Origin: GCA-2862585 sp049890295
GTDB taxonomy: Bacteria; Bacteroidota; Bacteroidia; Flavobacteriales; UBA7312
Assembly (NCBI GenBank): GCA_049890295.1
Contig: JBMHBP010000002.1
Location: forward strand, 124,001-188,000
Direction of reading: 5' to 3'
DNA length: 64,000 nucleotides
Positions within the stretch are counted from its first letter, which is position 1. Each line of letters begins with the position of its first letter. Below, in pieces: positions 8,784 to 17,860 of the stretch. Under the pieces are notes generated by a model, which saw only the letters and a program-made list of their open reading frames with translations, made no database searches and was not told the DNA's origin. The position numbers were made by a program, and so were the translations under genes.

Positions 8784-11772
8784 TCAGGAGTTGATCTAAT
8801 ATTTTGATGGCGGCTTCGGCAATCACAGTACCAGGACCGAAAACACCACTCACTCCAGTTTCAAATAGGTAGTCGTAATCTTGTTGTGGAATGACGCCCC
8901 CAGCAATGACTAAAATATCTTCTCTACCCATATCTTTTAAACTTTTAATCACTTGAGGTACAAGGGTTTTATGTCCAGCAGCTAAAGAAGAGATACCGAG
9001 TATGTGTACATCATTTTCTATGGCCTGTTTTGCGGCTTCTTGTGGGGTTTGAAAGAGCGGTCCCATATCCACATCAAAGCCTAAATCGGCAAAAGAAGTG
9101 GCCACCACTTTAGCCCCTCTATCGTGTCCGTCTTGTCCCATTTTAGCCACCATTATTCGTGGTCTTCGTCCCATTTTTTGGGCAAAGGCATCAGTCAGCT
9201 TTTGGGCTTTTTTGAAGTGTGGATTCTTATCTATTTCCATTTTATATACACCAGATATTGAACTACTTTGTGCTTGGTAGCGTCCAAAAACACGTTCACA
9301 AGCATACGAAATTTCTCCCAGTGTGGCTAATTTACGTGCTGCATCTACGGCCAACTCTAATAAGTTACCTTTTCCCGATTCACAGGCCATTGTGATTTCT
9401 TGAAGAGCCTTTTGTACTGCCGTTTCATCGCGTTGGGCTTTGAGTGTGTTTAATCGCTCAATTTGGGATTGACGCACCGTGGTGTTGTCCACTTCTAAAA
9501 TATCTATGGCTTGATCTTCCTTATCGATGGTGTATTTATTGACTCCTACAATGGTATCTTTTCCGCTATCTACACGAGCTTGCTTTCTGGCGGCCGCTTC
9601 TTCAATTCGCATTTTAGGAAGTCCCGTTTCTATAGCTTTAGCCATACCACCCAATTCTTCAATCTCTTGAATATGAGACCAGGCCTTTTGGGCTATATCA
9701 TGAGTTAGCTTTTCGACAAAGTAAGAGCCCCCCCAAGGATCAACGGTTTTACATAATCCTATGTCGTTTTGTAAATACAGCTGGGTATCTCTGGCAATTT
9801 TGGCCGAAAAGTCGGTAGGTAAAGCAATTGCTTCGTCTAAAGCGTTGGTATGTAAAGATTGAGTTCCACCCATAACGGCTGCCATAGCTTCTATGCAAGT
9901 TCGACTAACGTTATTGAAAGGGTCTTGTTCGGTCAAACTCCATCCACTAGTTTGGCTGTGGGTTCTGAGGGCCAAGGATTTAGGATTTTTAGGATTGAAT
10001 TCCTTAACGATTTTGGCCCATAGCATACGAGCGGCTCGCATTTTGGCTATTTCCATAAAGTGGTTCATGCCTACTCCCCAGAAGAAAGACAGGCGAGGAG
10101 CGAAGGTGTCTATTTCCAGACCTGCCGCTATGCCTTTACGAATGTATTCTAAACCATCTGCTAGTGTGTAGGCTAATTCAATATCAGCAGTAGCACCCGC
10201 TTCTTGCATGTGGTAGCCCGAAATACTAATACTATTGAATTTGGGCATGTGCTGAGCTGTGTATTCAAAGATATCGGAAATGATACGCATGGAATATTTT
10301 GGTGGATAGATGTAAGTATTTCGCACCATAAATTCTTTGAGGATATCGTTTTGAATAGTACCGGTTAAATCGGCTTTATTGACGCCTTGTTGTTCAGCTG
10401 CTACAATGTAAAAGGCCATGATGGGTAATACCGCTCCATTCATGGTCATGGATACTGACATTTTATTTAATGGAATTTCCTCAAAAAGGATATTCATATC
10501 GGTTATGGAGTCGATGGCCACACCTGCTTTGCCGACGTCACCTTCCACACGCTGGTGGTCGGAATCGTAACCACGATGGGTAGCCAAATCAAAGGCCACG
10601 GACAATCCTTTTTGTCCAGCTTCTAAGTTCCTTCGATAAAAGGCGTTTGATTCTTCAGCGGTGGAAAAACCGGCGTATTGACGAATGGTCCAAGGACGAC
10701 TAACGTACATGCTTGAGTAGGGGCCACGCAGGTTAGGGGCCATGCCAGCACCAAAATGAATGTGTTCCAGCGACTCTATATCTTCCTTATGGTAGTATGA
10801 TTTTACGTCAATCTGTTCGGCCGTTTTCCAAATGGTTTTGGGCTTGTTTTCAATCTTACTGCTTTGCCTTTTGGTGTTTAAATACCCTTGTGTCAGGGCT
10901 TCTATGTAGTAACTTCCTGCGGCTGGATCTTGCACCTTGTCAAAGAAACTTTCTTCTCTCAATAGGTGATGTTGATTTCTAGCTAATCGATTAGAAAAGT
11001 CGTTGGGTGCTTCAAAGGATTGGTTATAAGGTCGAATCATGAGAGCATTACAACCGCCAAATATGGCTGACATACTTTCGGTAGTGGTTCGTAATAAATT
11101 GGTGTAGGGTTCTTTACTGTCCTTATTGGTCAAGGTGGTTTGTGCAAAAATCAATGGGGTAGTTTCATTGATTTCTTCAAAGGCAATGATAAAGGCCCTC
11201 ATTTTGGCTATTTCTTGAAAATAGTTGTTCTCAATAGTAAAAACATACTGTGAACTAGGTTGACCATCTTTAATGGCTTGATCGATATCTTCTACAAAAA
11301 TGGTGTTATATACGTAATTTGGTAGTACTCCTTTTTCTTCTTGCCCATGTAGTGCTCCTTTAATGTCTTGAGGATTAAGTCTTCGGTCTTGTACTAATTG
11401 TTCAAACTCAGTAATAGCTTTTAAAGTGTAATTCTCAAAATCTACTCGAATGTGTTGAATGAGTATATTTTTTAAAAGTGTTTTTAAATCTCTGGGGTTA
11501 GAAAAGCATAAAGCGGTCATTCCGTTTTGTAGGGCTTCTAATGCTTGTAGGTTACCGGTTTTAGGATTACTGCCGTCTATCCATTGTACGGATTCCCAAG
11601 TGTAGGGCATGACCAATGGCTTAAAATGTTGATGAGCATCGCTATGGTAAAAGGGTTGTGTGCCGTCACTAGCGGTTAGGTCTTTGAAGGTTTTTCCTTT
11701 GAGATCAACAGCTAGTTTTTCTTTCCATGATTCGCTAGTGGTGGGCTTAAAATCAGAAAATAGTTTAATCAT
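8776..11772 (-). CDS. Methylmalonyl-CoA mutase, small and large subunits fused
   Basis: 998 residues, longer than a standard MutB (about 715). Residues 1 to about 310 resemble a shortened MutA (small subunit) TIM barrel, ending in DPAAGSYYIEALT; from about 325 the full catalytic MutB chain follows: RGPYSSMYVSRPWTIRQYAGFSTAEESN, the barrel with HMQEAGATADIE and HTNALDEA, and the C-terminal B12 domain with DGHDRG at 881-886 (H883 as the lower cobalt ligand). It interconverts methylmalonyl-CoA and succinyl-CoA. The N-terminal arm that usually starts MutB is replaced by the fusion linker. Co-transcribed with divIC and meaB. The catalytic half is intact; the MutA half is probably structural. Confidence 0.92.
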   Translation of the reverse strand: MIKLFSDFKPTTSESWKEKLAVDLKGKTFKDLTASDGTQPFYHSDAHQHFKPLVMPYTWESVQWIDGSNPKTGNLQALEALQNGMTALCFSNPRDLKTLLKNILIQHIRVDFENYTLKAITEFEQLVQDRRLNPQDIKGALHGQEEKGVLPNYVYNTIFVEDIDQAIKDGQPSSQYVFTIENNYFQEIAKMRAFIIAFEEINETTPLIFAQTTLTNKDSKEPYTNLLRTTTESMSAIFGGCNALMIRPYNQSFEAPNDFSNRLARNQHHLLREESFFDKVQDPAAGSYYIEALTQGYLNTKRQSSKIENKPKTIWKTAEQIDVKSYYHKEDIESLEHIHFGAGMAPNLRGPYSSMYVSRPWTIRQYAGFSTAEESNAFYRRNLEAGQKGLSVAFDLATHRGYDSDHQRVEGDVGKAGVAIDSITDMNILFEEIPLNKMSVSMTMNGAVLPIMAFYIVAAEQQGVNKADLTGTIQNDILKEFMVRNTYIYPPKYSMRIISDIFEYTAQHMPKFNSISISGYHMQEAGATADIELAYTLADGLEYIRKGIAAGLEIDTFAPRLSFFWGVGMNHFMEIAKMRAARMLWAKIVKEFNPKNPKSLALRTHSQTSGWSLTEQDPFNNVSRTCIEAMAAVMGGTQSLHTNALDEAIALPTDFSAKIARDTQLYLQNDIGLCKTVDPWGGSYFVEKLTHDIAQKAWSHIQEIEELGGMAKAIETGLPKMRIEEAAARKQARVDSGKDTIVGVNKYTIDKEDQAIDILEVDNTTVRQSQIERLNTLKAQRDETAVQKALQEITMACESGKGNLLELAVDAARKLATLGEISYACERVFGRYQAQSSSISGVYKMEIDKNPHFKKAQKLTDAFAQKMGRRPRIMVAKMGQDGHDRGAKVVATSFADLGFDVDMGPLFQTPQEAAKQAIENDVHILGISSLAAGHKTLVPQVIKSLKDMGREDILVIAGGVIPQQDYDYLFETGVSGVFGPGTVIAEAAIKILDQLLNA

Positions 11773-12073
11773 TTTCTTTTACAATTATGATTATATCTTC
11801 ATTTTCTTTTTTCATGTAGTATTTTTCGCGGGCAAACTTTTCTTGAGTTTCGTCATTATTGGTTAAGTCAAAAAGAGCGACACTATCGGCTTTAATTTGG
11901 GTTTGGTAGTGTACTTTTTGTTCTTTTAGTTCATTTATCTCGGATTTTAGGCCTGCTTGTTTAATCCAATTATTGGAGTCGAAAAAGGCTATCCATACTA
12001 GTAAGGATATGGTTACAATTATGTATTTATTTTTTACAATTGATGGTAGTTTATTGTAGTATTGCCTGAACAT
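11765..12073 (-). CDS. FtsB/DivIC-type septum formation initiator
   Basis: 102 residues from the ATG at 12073: a short cytoplasmic tail, one membrane segment (IIVTISLLVWIAFF), a coiled coil (LKSEINELKEQKVHYQTQIKAD) and a C-terminal FAREKYYMKKENED motif, the usual form of FtsB/DivIC. It should act at the division site with FtsL and FtsQ homologues. A TTG nine bases upstream opens the same frame, but it lies inside the probable -7 box, so the ATG is preferred. It overlaps the mutase gene by 8 nt. Confidence 0.85.
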   Translation of the reverse strand: MFRQYYNKLPSIVKNKYIIVTISLLVWIAFFDSNNWIKQAGLKSEINELKEQKVHYQTQIKADSVALFDLTNNDETQEKFAREKYYMKKENEDIIIIVKEND

Positions 12074-12079
12074 ATTTAC

Positions 12080-12087
12080 CAAAGTTA
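12080..12087 (-). promoter_or_regulatory. -7 box TAACTTTG upstream of divIC-mutAB-meaB
   Basis: Exact TAnnTTTG match ending 6 nt before the ATG at 12073, predicting an almost leaderless mRNA. It sits directly beside the pruA terminator hairpin. Confidence 0.4.
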
Positions 12088-12120
12088 AAAAAAGCGTTGG
12101 ACTTATTACCCAACGCTTTT
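12088..12120 (-). terminator. Rho-independent terminator of pruA
   Basis: Read on the minus strand, an 11-bp stem (AAAAGCGTTGG / CCAACGCTTTT, 8-nt loop) ends in a run of seven T. It starts a few bases after the pruA stop. Confidence 0.85.
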
Positions 12121-12127
12121 ATACTGT

Positions 12128-13753
12128 CTAACCTAAGAACGGGTATTTATAATCTTTTGCTGGAACAAAAGTTTCTTTAATGGTTCGTGGTGAAACCCAT
12201 CTTAGTAAGTTTAATATGGAGCCTGCTTTATCATTTGTTCCAGACCCTCTAGCTCCACCAAATGGCTGTTGACCGACAACCGCACCGGTTGGTTTATCAT
12301 TGATGTAGAAGTTTCCAGCAGCATTCTCTAATGCTTTTGAGGCTTCTTCAATAGCGTATCGGTCGGTTGAGAAGACAGCACCAGTGAGGGCGTACTCACT
12401 AGTAGAATCAACTAATTTAAGGGTGTCATGCCAATCTTTTGGCTCGTAAACGTAAATGGTAATGACGGGTCCAAAAATTTCCTCACACATGGTACGAAAA
12501 CTTGGGTTAGTGGTCACTACAATAGTGGGCTCTATGAAGTATCCCTTAGATTTATCATAATTTCCTCCGGCAATTATCTCTGCATCAGTTTGCTCTTTGA
12601 CATAGTCAATGTATTCAGCGATTCTGTCGAATGCTTTTTCGTCAATAACTGCATTGATAAAATTTGAAGGGTCTTCTGGGCTTCCTATTTTAAATGATTT
12701 GGCATCGGTTACAATCTGTGTTCTGACCTCTTTCCATAGGTTAGATGGGACATATGCTCTAGAAGCTGCAGAGCATTTTTGGCCTTGGTATTCAAAGGCA
12801 CCTCTTGAAATACCTGTAGCTAATTCTGCCGCTACGGCTGACTCGTGAGCTACAATGAAGTCCTTTCCACCTGTTTCGCCAACAATTCGCGGATAACTTC
12901 TGTAATTGGCAATGTTATTACCAATAGTTTTCCAAAGATTTCTAAAAACACCTGTTGAACCAGTAAAGTGTAGGCCGGCAAAATCTTTGTGATTGAAAAC
13001 TACATCGCCTAGTACTGGTCCACTTGAGGGGACTAGATTGATAACTCCGTCTGGTAATCCTGCGGCTTTAAATAAATCCATAATCACTTTGGCGGAATAT
13101 ACTTGTGTACCTGCTGGTTTCCATACCACTACATTACCCATAATGGCTGGTGCTGCACACAGATTAGCACATATCGATGTAAAATTGAAGGGGGTAATAG
13201 CTAACACAAAACCTTCTAAGGGTCGGTGTTCTAATCTATTCCACATACCTGGAGCCGACTCGGGTTGTTCACTATAAAGTTGAGAAACGTATTCAGCATT
13301 GAATTTGAAAAAGTCGATGAGTTCACAGGCGGCGTCAATTTCAGCTTGAAATACATTTTTAGATTGTGCCAACATGGTAGCGGCATTGATTTTAGCTCTA
13401 AATGGTCCGGCTAATAAATCAGCAGCTTTCAAAAAAATAGATACTTTTTGGTGCCATGGCATGGCAGCCCATTGTTCTCTTGCTGCAAGGGCAGCGTCGA
13501 TAGCTAGTTGAATGTGTTTACTATTGGCTACGCTATACTGACCCAAAAGGTGCTTGTGGTCATGTGGTGGTCGCATATCGCCTTTTTCTGTGGTATGAAT
13601 TTCTTCTCCTCCAATGTAGAGTGGTACATCTATTTTGGTATTGTACATTTCTTGGTATGTACGAAGTAATTCTTCTCTTTCGCTACTTCCTTTTTCATAG
13701 CTTAAAACTGTTTCGTTTGTCGCTACTGGAACATTAAAAAAACCTTTGGACAT
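12128..13753 (-). CDS. pruA: Delta-1-pyrroline-5-carboxylate dehydrogenase
   Basis: 541 residues, the usual length of stand-alone P5C dehydrogenases. The aldehyde dehydrogenase fold is complete: FNFTSICANLCAAPA and VVWKPAGTQ for NAD binding, GETGGKDF with the general base E293, and the nucleophile C327 in GQKCSAASRAY. It oxidises glutamate semialdehyde/P5C to glutamate, the second step of proline breakdown. No proline dehydrogenase gene is adjacent. It has its own promoter (exact -7 box with a -33 TTG) and a strong terminator, so it is a single-gene unit. Confidence 0.95.
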   Translation of the reverse strand: MSKGFFNVPVATNETVLSYEKGSSEREELLRTYQEMYNTKIDVPLYIGGEEIHTTEKGDMRPPHDHKHLLGQYSVANSKHIQLAIDAALAAREQWAAMPWHQKVSIFLKAADLLAGPFRAKINAATMLAQSKNVFQAEIDAACELIDFFKFNAEYVSQLYSEQPESAPGMWNRLEHRPLEGFVLAITPFNFTSICANLCAAPAIMGNVVVWKPAGTQVYSAKVIMDLFKAAGLPDGVINLVPSSGPVLGDVVFNHKDFAGLHFTGSTGVFRNLWKTIGNNIANYRSYPRIVGETGGKDFIVAHESAVAAELATGISRGAFEYQGQKCSAASRAYVPSNLWKEVRTQIVTDAKSFKIGSPEDPSNFINAVIDEKAFDRIAEYIDYVKEQTDAEIIAGGNYDKSKGYFIEPTIVVTTNPSFRTMCEEIFGPVITIYVYEPKDWHDTLKLVDSTSEYALTGAVFSTDRYAIEEASKALENAAGNFYINDKPTGAVVGQQPFGGARGSGTNDKAGSILNLLRWVSPRTIKETFVPAKDYKYPFLG

Positions 13754-13782
13754 AGTTAGTGTGCATTAATTGTTAGTGATGA

Positions 13783-13810
13783 CAAATTTATACGATTAAA
13801 AACATCACAA
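13783..13810 (-). promoter_or_regulatory. Promoter of pruA (-33 TTG and -7 TAAATTTG)
   Basis: TTG at 13810-13808, 17-nt spacer, exact -7 box at 13790-13783. The -33 part lies in the end of the neighbouring Plug gene. Predicted leader of about 25 nt. Confidence 0.55.
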
Positions 13811-15172
13811 CAAGTCTTTTGAGGTGAGTTTTTCAACACCTATTAACTGGTCGTAAAGTTCACCACTTTGTCGGTGGTAGATATAAATATAATAATCGTT
13901 GACAGTTTGGTAGTGGGTACCTTCTATAAATCGGTTAATAGTCTTACCGTCATTCTTTTTCAAAACATATTCGTAATTGTAGTAACCTTGTTTTAGATAA
14001 ATACTTCGTTCGTATTGTTTTTGCTCGAAATTAAATATCATTTTATGAGACTCAGGAAAGCCATAATCACTAATTTGACCAAAAACATATAATTCTCCAT
14101 GAGTAATGTTGTGGTCATAGGGAAGAGTGAATTTCACAAGAGCATAATCCGCTTCGATAGCATTGTCATTACCTTCTTGAACTCTGACTAAACATCTTCC
14201 ATTTATGTCTTGAACAAAGTTTGAATACCGTTTAAAAGGTCTAGCATAGTCGGATCGTAGCATGACTTTATTGGTATCGTTTTGATAGCTAATGTTGATC
14301 AGTCTTTCAGATAAAAACCTAAGGCTTTGAATATCGAAAAAACGGTATTCATTACCACCATCAAAACAATTTTCTTCTTCAAAATCATAAATAATCTCTT
14401 GATTTTTGACGAACACAGCTTGTAAGTCTGTGATTGCATTGTCCCAACGTCCGTTTTGTGAAATAACGGTTTTAATATCACTAAAGGGATTATCTATATT
14501 GTAACCAGCATGCCGAATACTAAAGTCAATTTCGTGTTGAAAATTACGTTGTTCTAAATCGGTTGCTCGTTTTACTGTAGCTGATATATTGACTTTTTTA
14601 TTGATTACCATCAGTCGTTTACTCAATATTGGATATTCTTTTTGACCTTCTGGATAAACAATAAGTAAATAGTTTCCTGACAAGATTGGTCTTAACTGAC
14701 TGCTTGGAATAGTTGTTTTATAATGAGTGTAGGCTTGGATAGTATTGAATGAAAAGGAGTAATCAGTTATAGGTTCTTCAAAAAATCCTTCCAGGTATTC
14801 ATTTTGCATTAGATCAGATGGTGACCAATCGGCATTACAATGAATTAAAGTGAAATAATAATTTCTGGGTTCTCTGGATAAGTCATCAAAAGAAAGAAGA
14901 AGTGTGTCATTCAAAGATAATTTCATCATAGGTAGTCCAAGTTCATTTCCCGATGGGTGAAGTAAAACCGTTTTGATAGATGGCTGATATATGGCATTTT
15001 CAAAAAGATAGTTCACTTGCTCTTCTTCGCTATCAGTAGTTTCCAAATTTAAATCAATGCTATCGATTTCATTTTCATACAAATCGGTATTAAATGAGCT
15101 AACTTTTTTTTCACCTCCGCAGGACATTAAAATATAACCTATAAAAACAATTATAATGGGTTTTTTTTTCAC
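13805..15172 (-). CDS. Type IX secretion Plug-family lipoprotein (DUF5103)
   Basis: 455 residues starting with GTG (frame MKKKPIIIVFIGYILMSCGG). The lipobox LMSC predicts a lipoprotein, followed by an acidic, probably disordered stretch to about residue 50. The rest matches DUF5103: YQPSIKTVLLHPSGNELGLPMM, YYFTLIHCNADWSPSDLMQNEYLEGF and NRFIEGTHYQTVNDY. This family was shown to be the Plug that closes the periplasmic side of the SprA translocon in Flavobacterium johnsoniae. It is transcribed away from the nqr operon. The lipobox followed by an acidic stretch is a detail to verify. Confidence 0.8.
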   Translation of the reverse strand: MKKKPIIIVFIGYILMSCGGEKKVSSFNTDLYENEIDSIDLNLETTDSEEEQVNYLFENAIYQPSIKTVLLHPSGNELGLPMMKLSLNDTLLLSFDDLSREPRNYYFTLIHCNADWSPSDLMQNEYLEGFFEEPITDYSFSFNTIQAYTHYKTTIPSSQLRPILSGNYLLIVYPEGQKEYPILSKRLMVINKKVNISATVKRATDLEQRNFQHEIDFSIRHAGYNIDNPFSDIKTVISQNGRWDNAITDLQAVFVKNQEIIYDFEEENCFDGGNEYRFFDIQSLRFLSERLINISYQNDTNKVMLRSDYARPFKRYSNFVQDINGRCLVRVQEGNDNAIEADYALVKFTLPYDHNITHGELYVFGQISDYGFPESHKMIFNFEQKQYERSIYLKQGYYNYEYVLKKNDGKTINRFIEGTHYQTVNDYYIYIYHRQSGELYDQLIGVEKLTSKDLL

Positions 15173-15288
15173 TTAATTTTTAGATTTTATTGAAATATAA
15201 ATTTTGATTATTACAGATTAATTTATGAGTTTGTTAAAACTATTATTTAGAATCATTATAAATAAAAATTCTTATTTAAAATTGGTGT

Positions 15289-15317
15289 TTGAAGTTTGAT
15301 ACAAATGTATATTTTTG
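15289..15317 (+). promoter_or_regulatory. Promoter of the nqr operon (-33 TTG, -7 TATTTTTG)
   Basis: TTG at 15289-15291, 18-nt spacer, exact TAnnTTTG at 15310-15317; the ATG of nqrA follows 30 nt later. The best complete Bacteroidota-type promoter in the window. Confidence 0.65.
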
Positions 15318-15347
15318 CGAGCGTATTTCACAATTTTAATAGAAGAG

Positions 15348-16700
15348 ATGTCAAAAGATATCAGATTAAAAAAAGGCCTCAATATTAACTTAAAGGGCGA
15401 GGCCGACAAAGTTTACGCAAGCATTCCACAATCTCAATTATTTAGTTTAAAACCAGCTGATTTTCACGGACTTACGCCAAAGTTGTGTGTAAAGGAAGGT
15501 GATAAAGTAAAGGCTGGTTCATGTTTATTTTTTGATAAATACAATGAGCGTATTCGTTTCAGTTCGCCAGTCAGTGGAGAAGTTACGGATATTATTCGTG
15601 GTGCTAAGCGAAAGATTATTGAAGTTAGGCTGAAGGCCGATGCTGAAATGAGTTACGAAAGTTACCCTGCTTTGGATCATTCAGCCAGTAGGGATGAAAT
15701 TATCGATGCCCTACTAAACAGTGGGCTCTGGCCACTATTTAGACAAAAACCTTTTGATAATATAGCTGATCCAGCTGATAAGCCGAAAGCTATTTTCATA
15801 TCATCATTTGATACGTCGCCTTTAGCTCCAGACAATGATTTCGTCTTACATGGTTTAGAGACAGAATTTCAGAATGGTATTAATTTTCTGAGAAAATTAA
15901 CTGATGGTATTGTTCATTTGAATGTTGATGGTAATACTAACCCATCAAGCGTATTCACTTCTTGTAGTGGTGTTCAAATTAACAAGGTATCGGGTATGCA
16001 TCCAGCAGGAAATGTAGGCGTTCAAGTTCATCATATTGACCCTATCAATAAAGGAGATGTTGTTTGGTACTTATATCCTCAAGATGTCCTATCAATTTCC
16101 AGACTATTTAATGAAGGAAAATACGATATTTCCAGAATCGTTGCTCTCACTGGACCTCAAGTCGAAAAGCCCAGGTATTACAGAACTATAGCTGGTGCCT
16201 CTATCAAAAATATGGTAGATGAAAATAAAATTATTGGTGAAAATAATAGATTTATCAGTGGTAACGCTTTGACTGGAAACAAAATTGAACAGACTGGTTA
16301 TTTAGGTTTTTACGATTCACAAATTACCGTACTCGAAGAAGGAGATCAAAATGAATTTTTAGGTTGGTTAGCCCCTAATCTTCAGAAATTTTCAATGTCA
16401 AAATCTTACTTCTCTTGGTTGACGCCATCCAAAAAATACTCTTTGAATACCAACTATAATGGAGAAGAAAGAGCTTATGTGGTAACTGGTCAATATGAGA
16501 AAGTTTTACCGATGGATATTTACCCAATGCAACTCATAAAAGCCTGTCTTATTGAGGATATTGATAAAATGGAGCAGTTGGGTATATATGAAATTTCCCC
16601 CGAAGATGTTGCCTTGTGCGAGTTTGTTTGTACGTCCAAAATGGAAGTCCAAAGTATTATTCGTGAAGGATTGGATTTGATTAAAAAAGAATGTAGTTAA
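15348..16700 (+). CDS. nqrA: Na+-translocating NADH:quinone reductase subunit A
   Basis: 450 residues from the ATG at 15348 (MSKDIRLKKGLNINLKGEA, the normal NqrA start); an in-frame ATT/TTG extension upstream crosses the promoter and is rejected. Conserved blocks LKPADFHGLTPKLCVKEGDKVKAG and RFSSPVSGEVTDIIRGAKRKI form the biotinyl/lipoyl-like fold near the N-terminus. NqrA is the cytoplasmic, quinone-associated subunit of the sodium pump. First gene of a six-gene operon with gaps of about 10 nt or less. Confidence 0.95.
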   Translation: MSKDIRLKKGLNINLKGEADKVYASIPQSQLFSLKPADFHGLTPKLCVKEGDKVKAGSCLFFDKYNERIRFSSPVSGEVTDIIRGAKRKIIEVRLKADAEMSYESYPALDHSASRDEIIDALLNSGLWPLFRQKPFDNIADPADKPKAIFISSFDTSPLAPDNDFVLHGLETEFQNGINFLRKLTDGIVHLNVDGNTNPSSVFTSCSGVQINKVSGMHPAGNVGVQVHHIDPINKGDVVWYLYPQDVLSISRLFNEGKYDISRIVALTGPQVEKPRYYRTIAGASIKNMVDENKIIGENNRFISGNALTGNKIEQTGYLGFYDSQITVLEEGDQNEFLGWLAPNLQKFSMSKSYFSWLTPSKKYSLNTNYNGEERAYVVTGQYEKVLPMDIYPMQLIKACLIEDIDKMEQLGIYEISPEDVALCEFVCTSKMEVQSIIREGLDLIKKECS

Positions 16701-16710
16701 AGATATATCT

Positions 16711-17856
16711 ATGAAACTATTTAAAAATGTATTAGCTGCTGTTAAACCACACTTTGAAAAGGGTGGTAAACTTGAAAAAATGTATCCTGCATACGATGCT
16801 TTTGAAACGTTTTTGTTTGTGCCTGATCATACTACGCACAAAGGATCTCATGTTAGAGATTCTATCGACTTAAAGCGTACCATGTTTTTAGTTATTATTG
16901 CTCTAATTCCATGTATGTTATTTGGTATGTGGAATGTTGGTTATCAATATCACTTAGCAATAGGTGAAACAGCTTCTTTATTTGAAAACTTTATTTTTGG
17001 ATTTTGGAAGTTCTTGCCTTTAATAATTGTTTCCTATGGTGTAGGCTTAGCGGTTGAATTTGCCTTTGCTATTTATAGAGGTCATTCTGTAAACGAGGGT
17101 TACTTGGTAACAGGTTTATTAATTCCCTTAACAATGCCTATCGACGTACCTTTGTGGATGTTGGCAGTATCTGTCATCTTTGCTGTAGTTATTGGTAAAG
17201 AAGTGTTTGGAGGAACTGGAATGAATATTTTAAATCCTGCTTTGACAGCTCGAGCTTTTTTGTTCTTTGCTCATCCAATATACATGTCGGGTGACAAGGT
17301 TTGGGTTCATGACGCCATGGTAGACGGGCACTCTGGTTCAACAATTCTTGGTGAGTTAGCAGCTTCAAGCAGCTGGCAATCACTCAATTGGAGTTCTTTT
17401 GATATGTTACTTGGAACCATTCCAGGTTCGGTAGGTGAAACCTCCTTTTTAGCTATCATGTTAGGTGCATTAATACTTATAGCGACAGGAATTGGCAGTT
17501 GGAGAATTATATTATCAACTTTTGTTGGTGGATTCGTTATGGCTTCATTATTTAATATGTGGGGAGCAAACGAGCTAATGACTACACCAGCAGAAATCCA
17601 CCTTATCATAGGTAGTTTTGCTTTTGGTGCAGTATTTATGGCTACTGACCCAGTAACAGGTTCACAAACAAACTTAGGAAAATATATGTACGGTTTCTTA
17701 ATAGGTGTTTTCGCCATACTTATTCGAGTATTCAATCCAGCCTATCCCGAGGGGATGATGTTAGCGATATTATTAATGAACATTTTTGCTCCGCTAATTG
17801 ACCACTATGTTGTTCAAGGAAATATTAACCGAAGATTAAAACGTGCCAAAGCATAA
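16711..17856 (+). CDS. nqrB: Na+-translocating NADH:quinone reductase subunit B
   Basis: 381 residues with about nine to ten membrane segments. The DGHSGSTILGEL segment contains S-G-S-T, the site where ApbE attaches FMN through a phosphoester to threonine. FGGTGMNILNPALTARAF and FMATDPVTGSQTNLGKYMYG are conserved NqrB/RnfD blocks. NqrB carries the covalent FMN and riboflavin and forms the sodium channel. It ends 4 nt before nqrC. Confidence 0.95.
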   Translation: MKLFKNVLAAVKPHFEKGGKLEKMYPAYDAFETFLFVPDHTTHKGSHVRDSIDLKRTMFLVIIALIPCMLFGMWNVGYQYHLAIGETASLFENFIFGFWKFLPLIIVSYGVGLAVEFAFAIYRGHSVNEGYLVTGLLIPLTMPIDVPLWMLAVSVIFAVVIGKEVFGGTGMNILNPALTARAFLFFAHPIYMSGDKVWVHDAMVDGHSGSTILGELAASSSWQSLNWSSFDMLLGTIPGSVGETSFLAIMLGALILIATGIGSWRIILSTFVGGFVMASLFNMWGANELMTTPAEIHLIIGSFAFGAVFMATDPVTGSQTNLGKYMYGFLIGVFAILIRVFNPAYPEGMMLAILLMNIFAPLIDHYVVQGNINRRLKRAKA

Positions 17857-17860
17857 AACT

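Noticed and set aside
12609..13277. Plus-strand frames opposite pruA
   Set aside because: pruA is complete on the minus strand with catalytic Cys and Glu in place.
15315..15347. Extended N-terminus for NqrA
   Set aside because: The extension starts inside the -7 box and the normal NqrA start is the ATG at 15348.
17307..17735. 142-codon minus-strand frame opposite nqrB
   Set aside because: The plus strand encodes nqrB with conserved helices and the flavinylation motif, and the antisense product resembles nothing.
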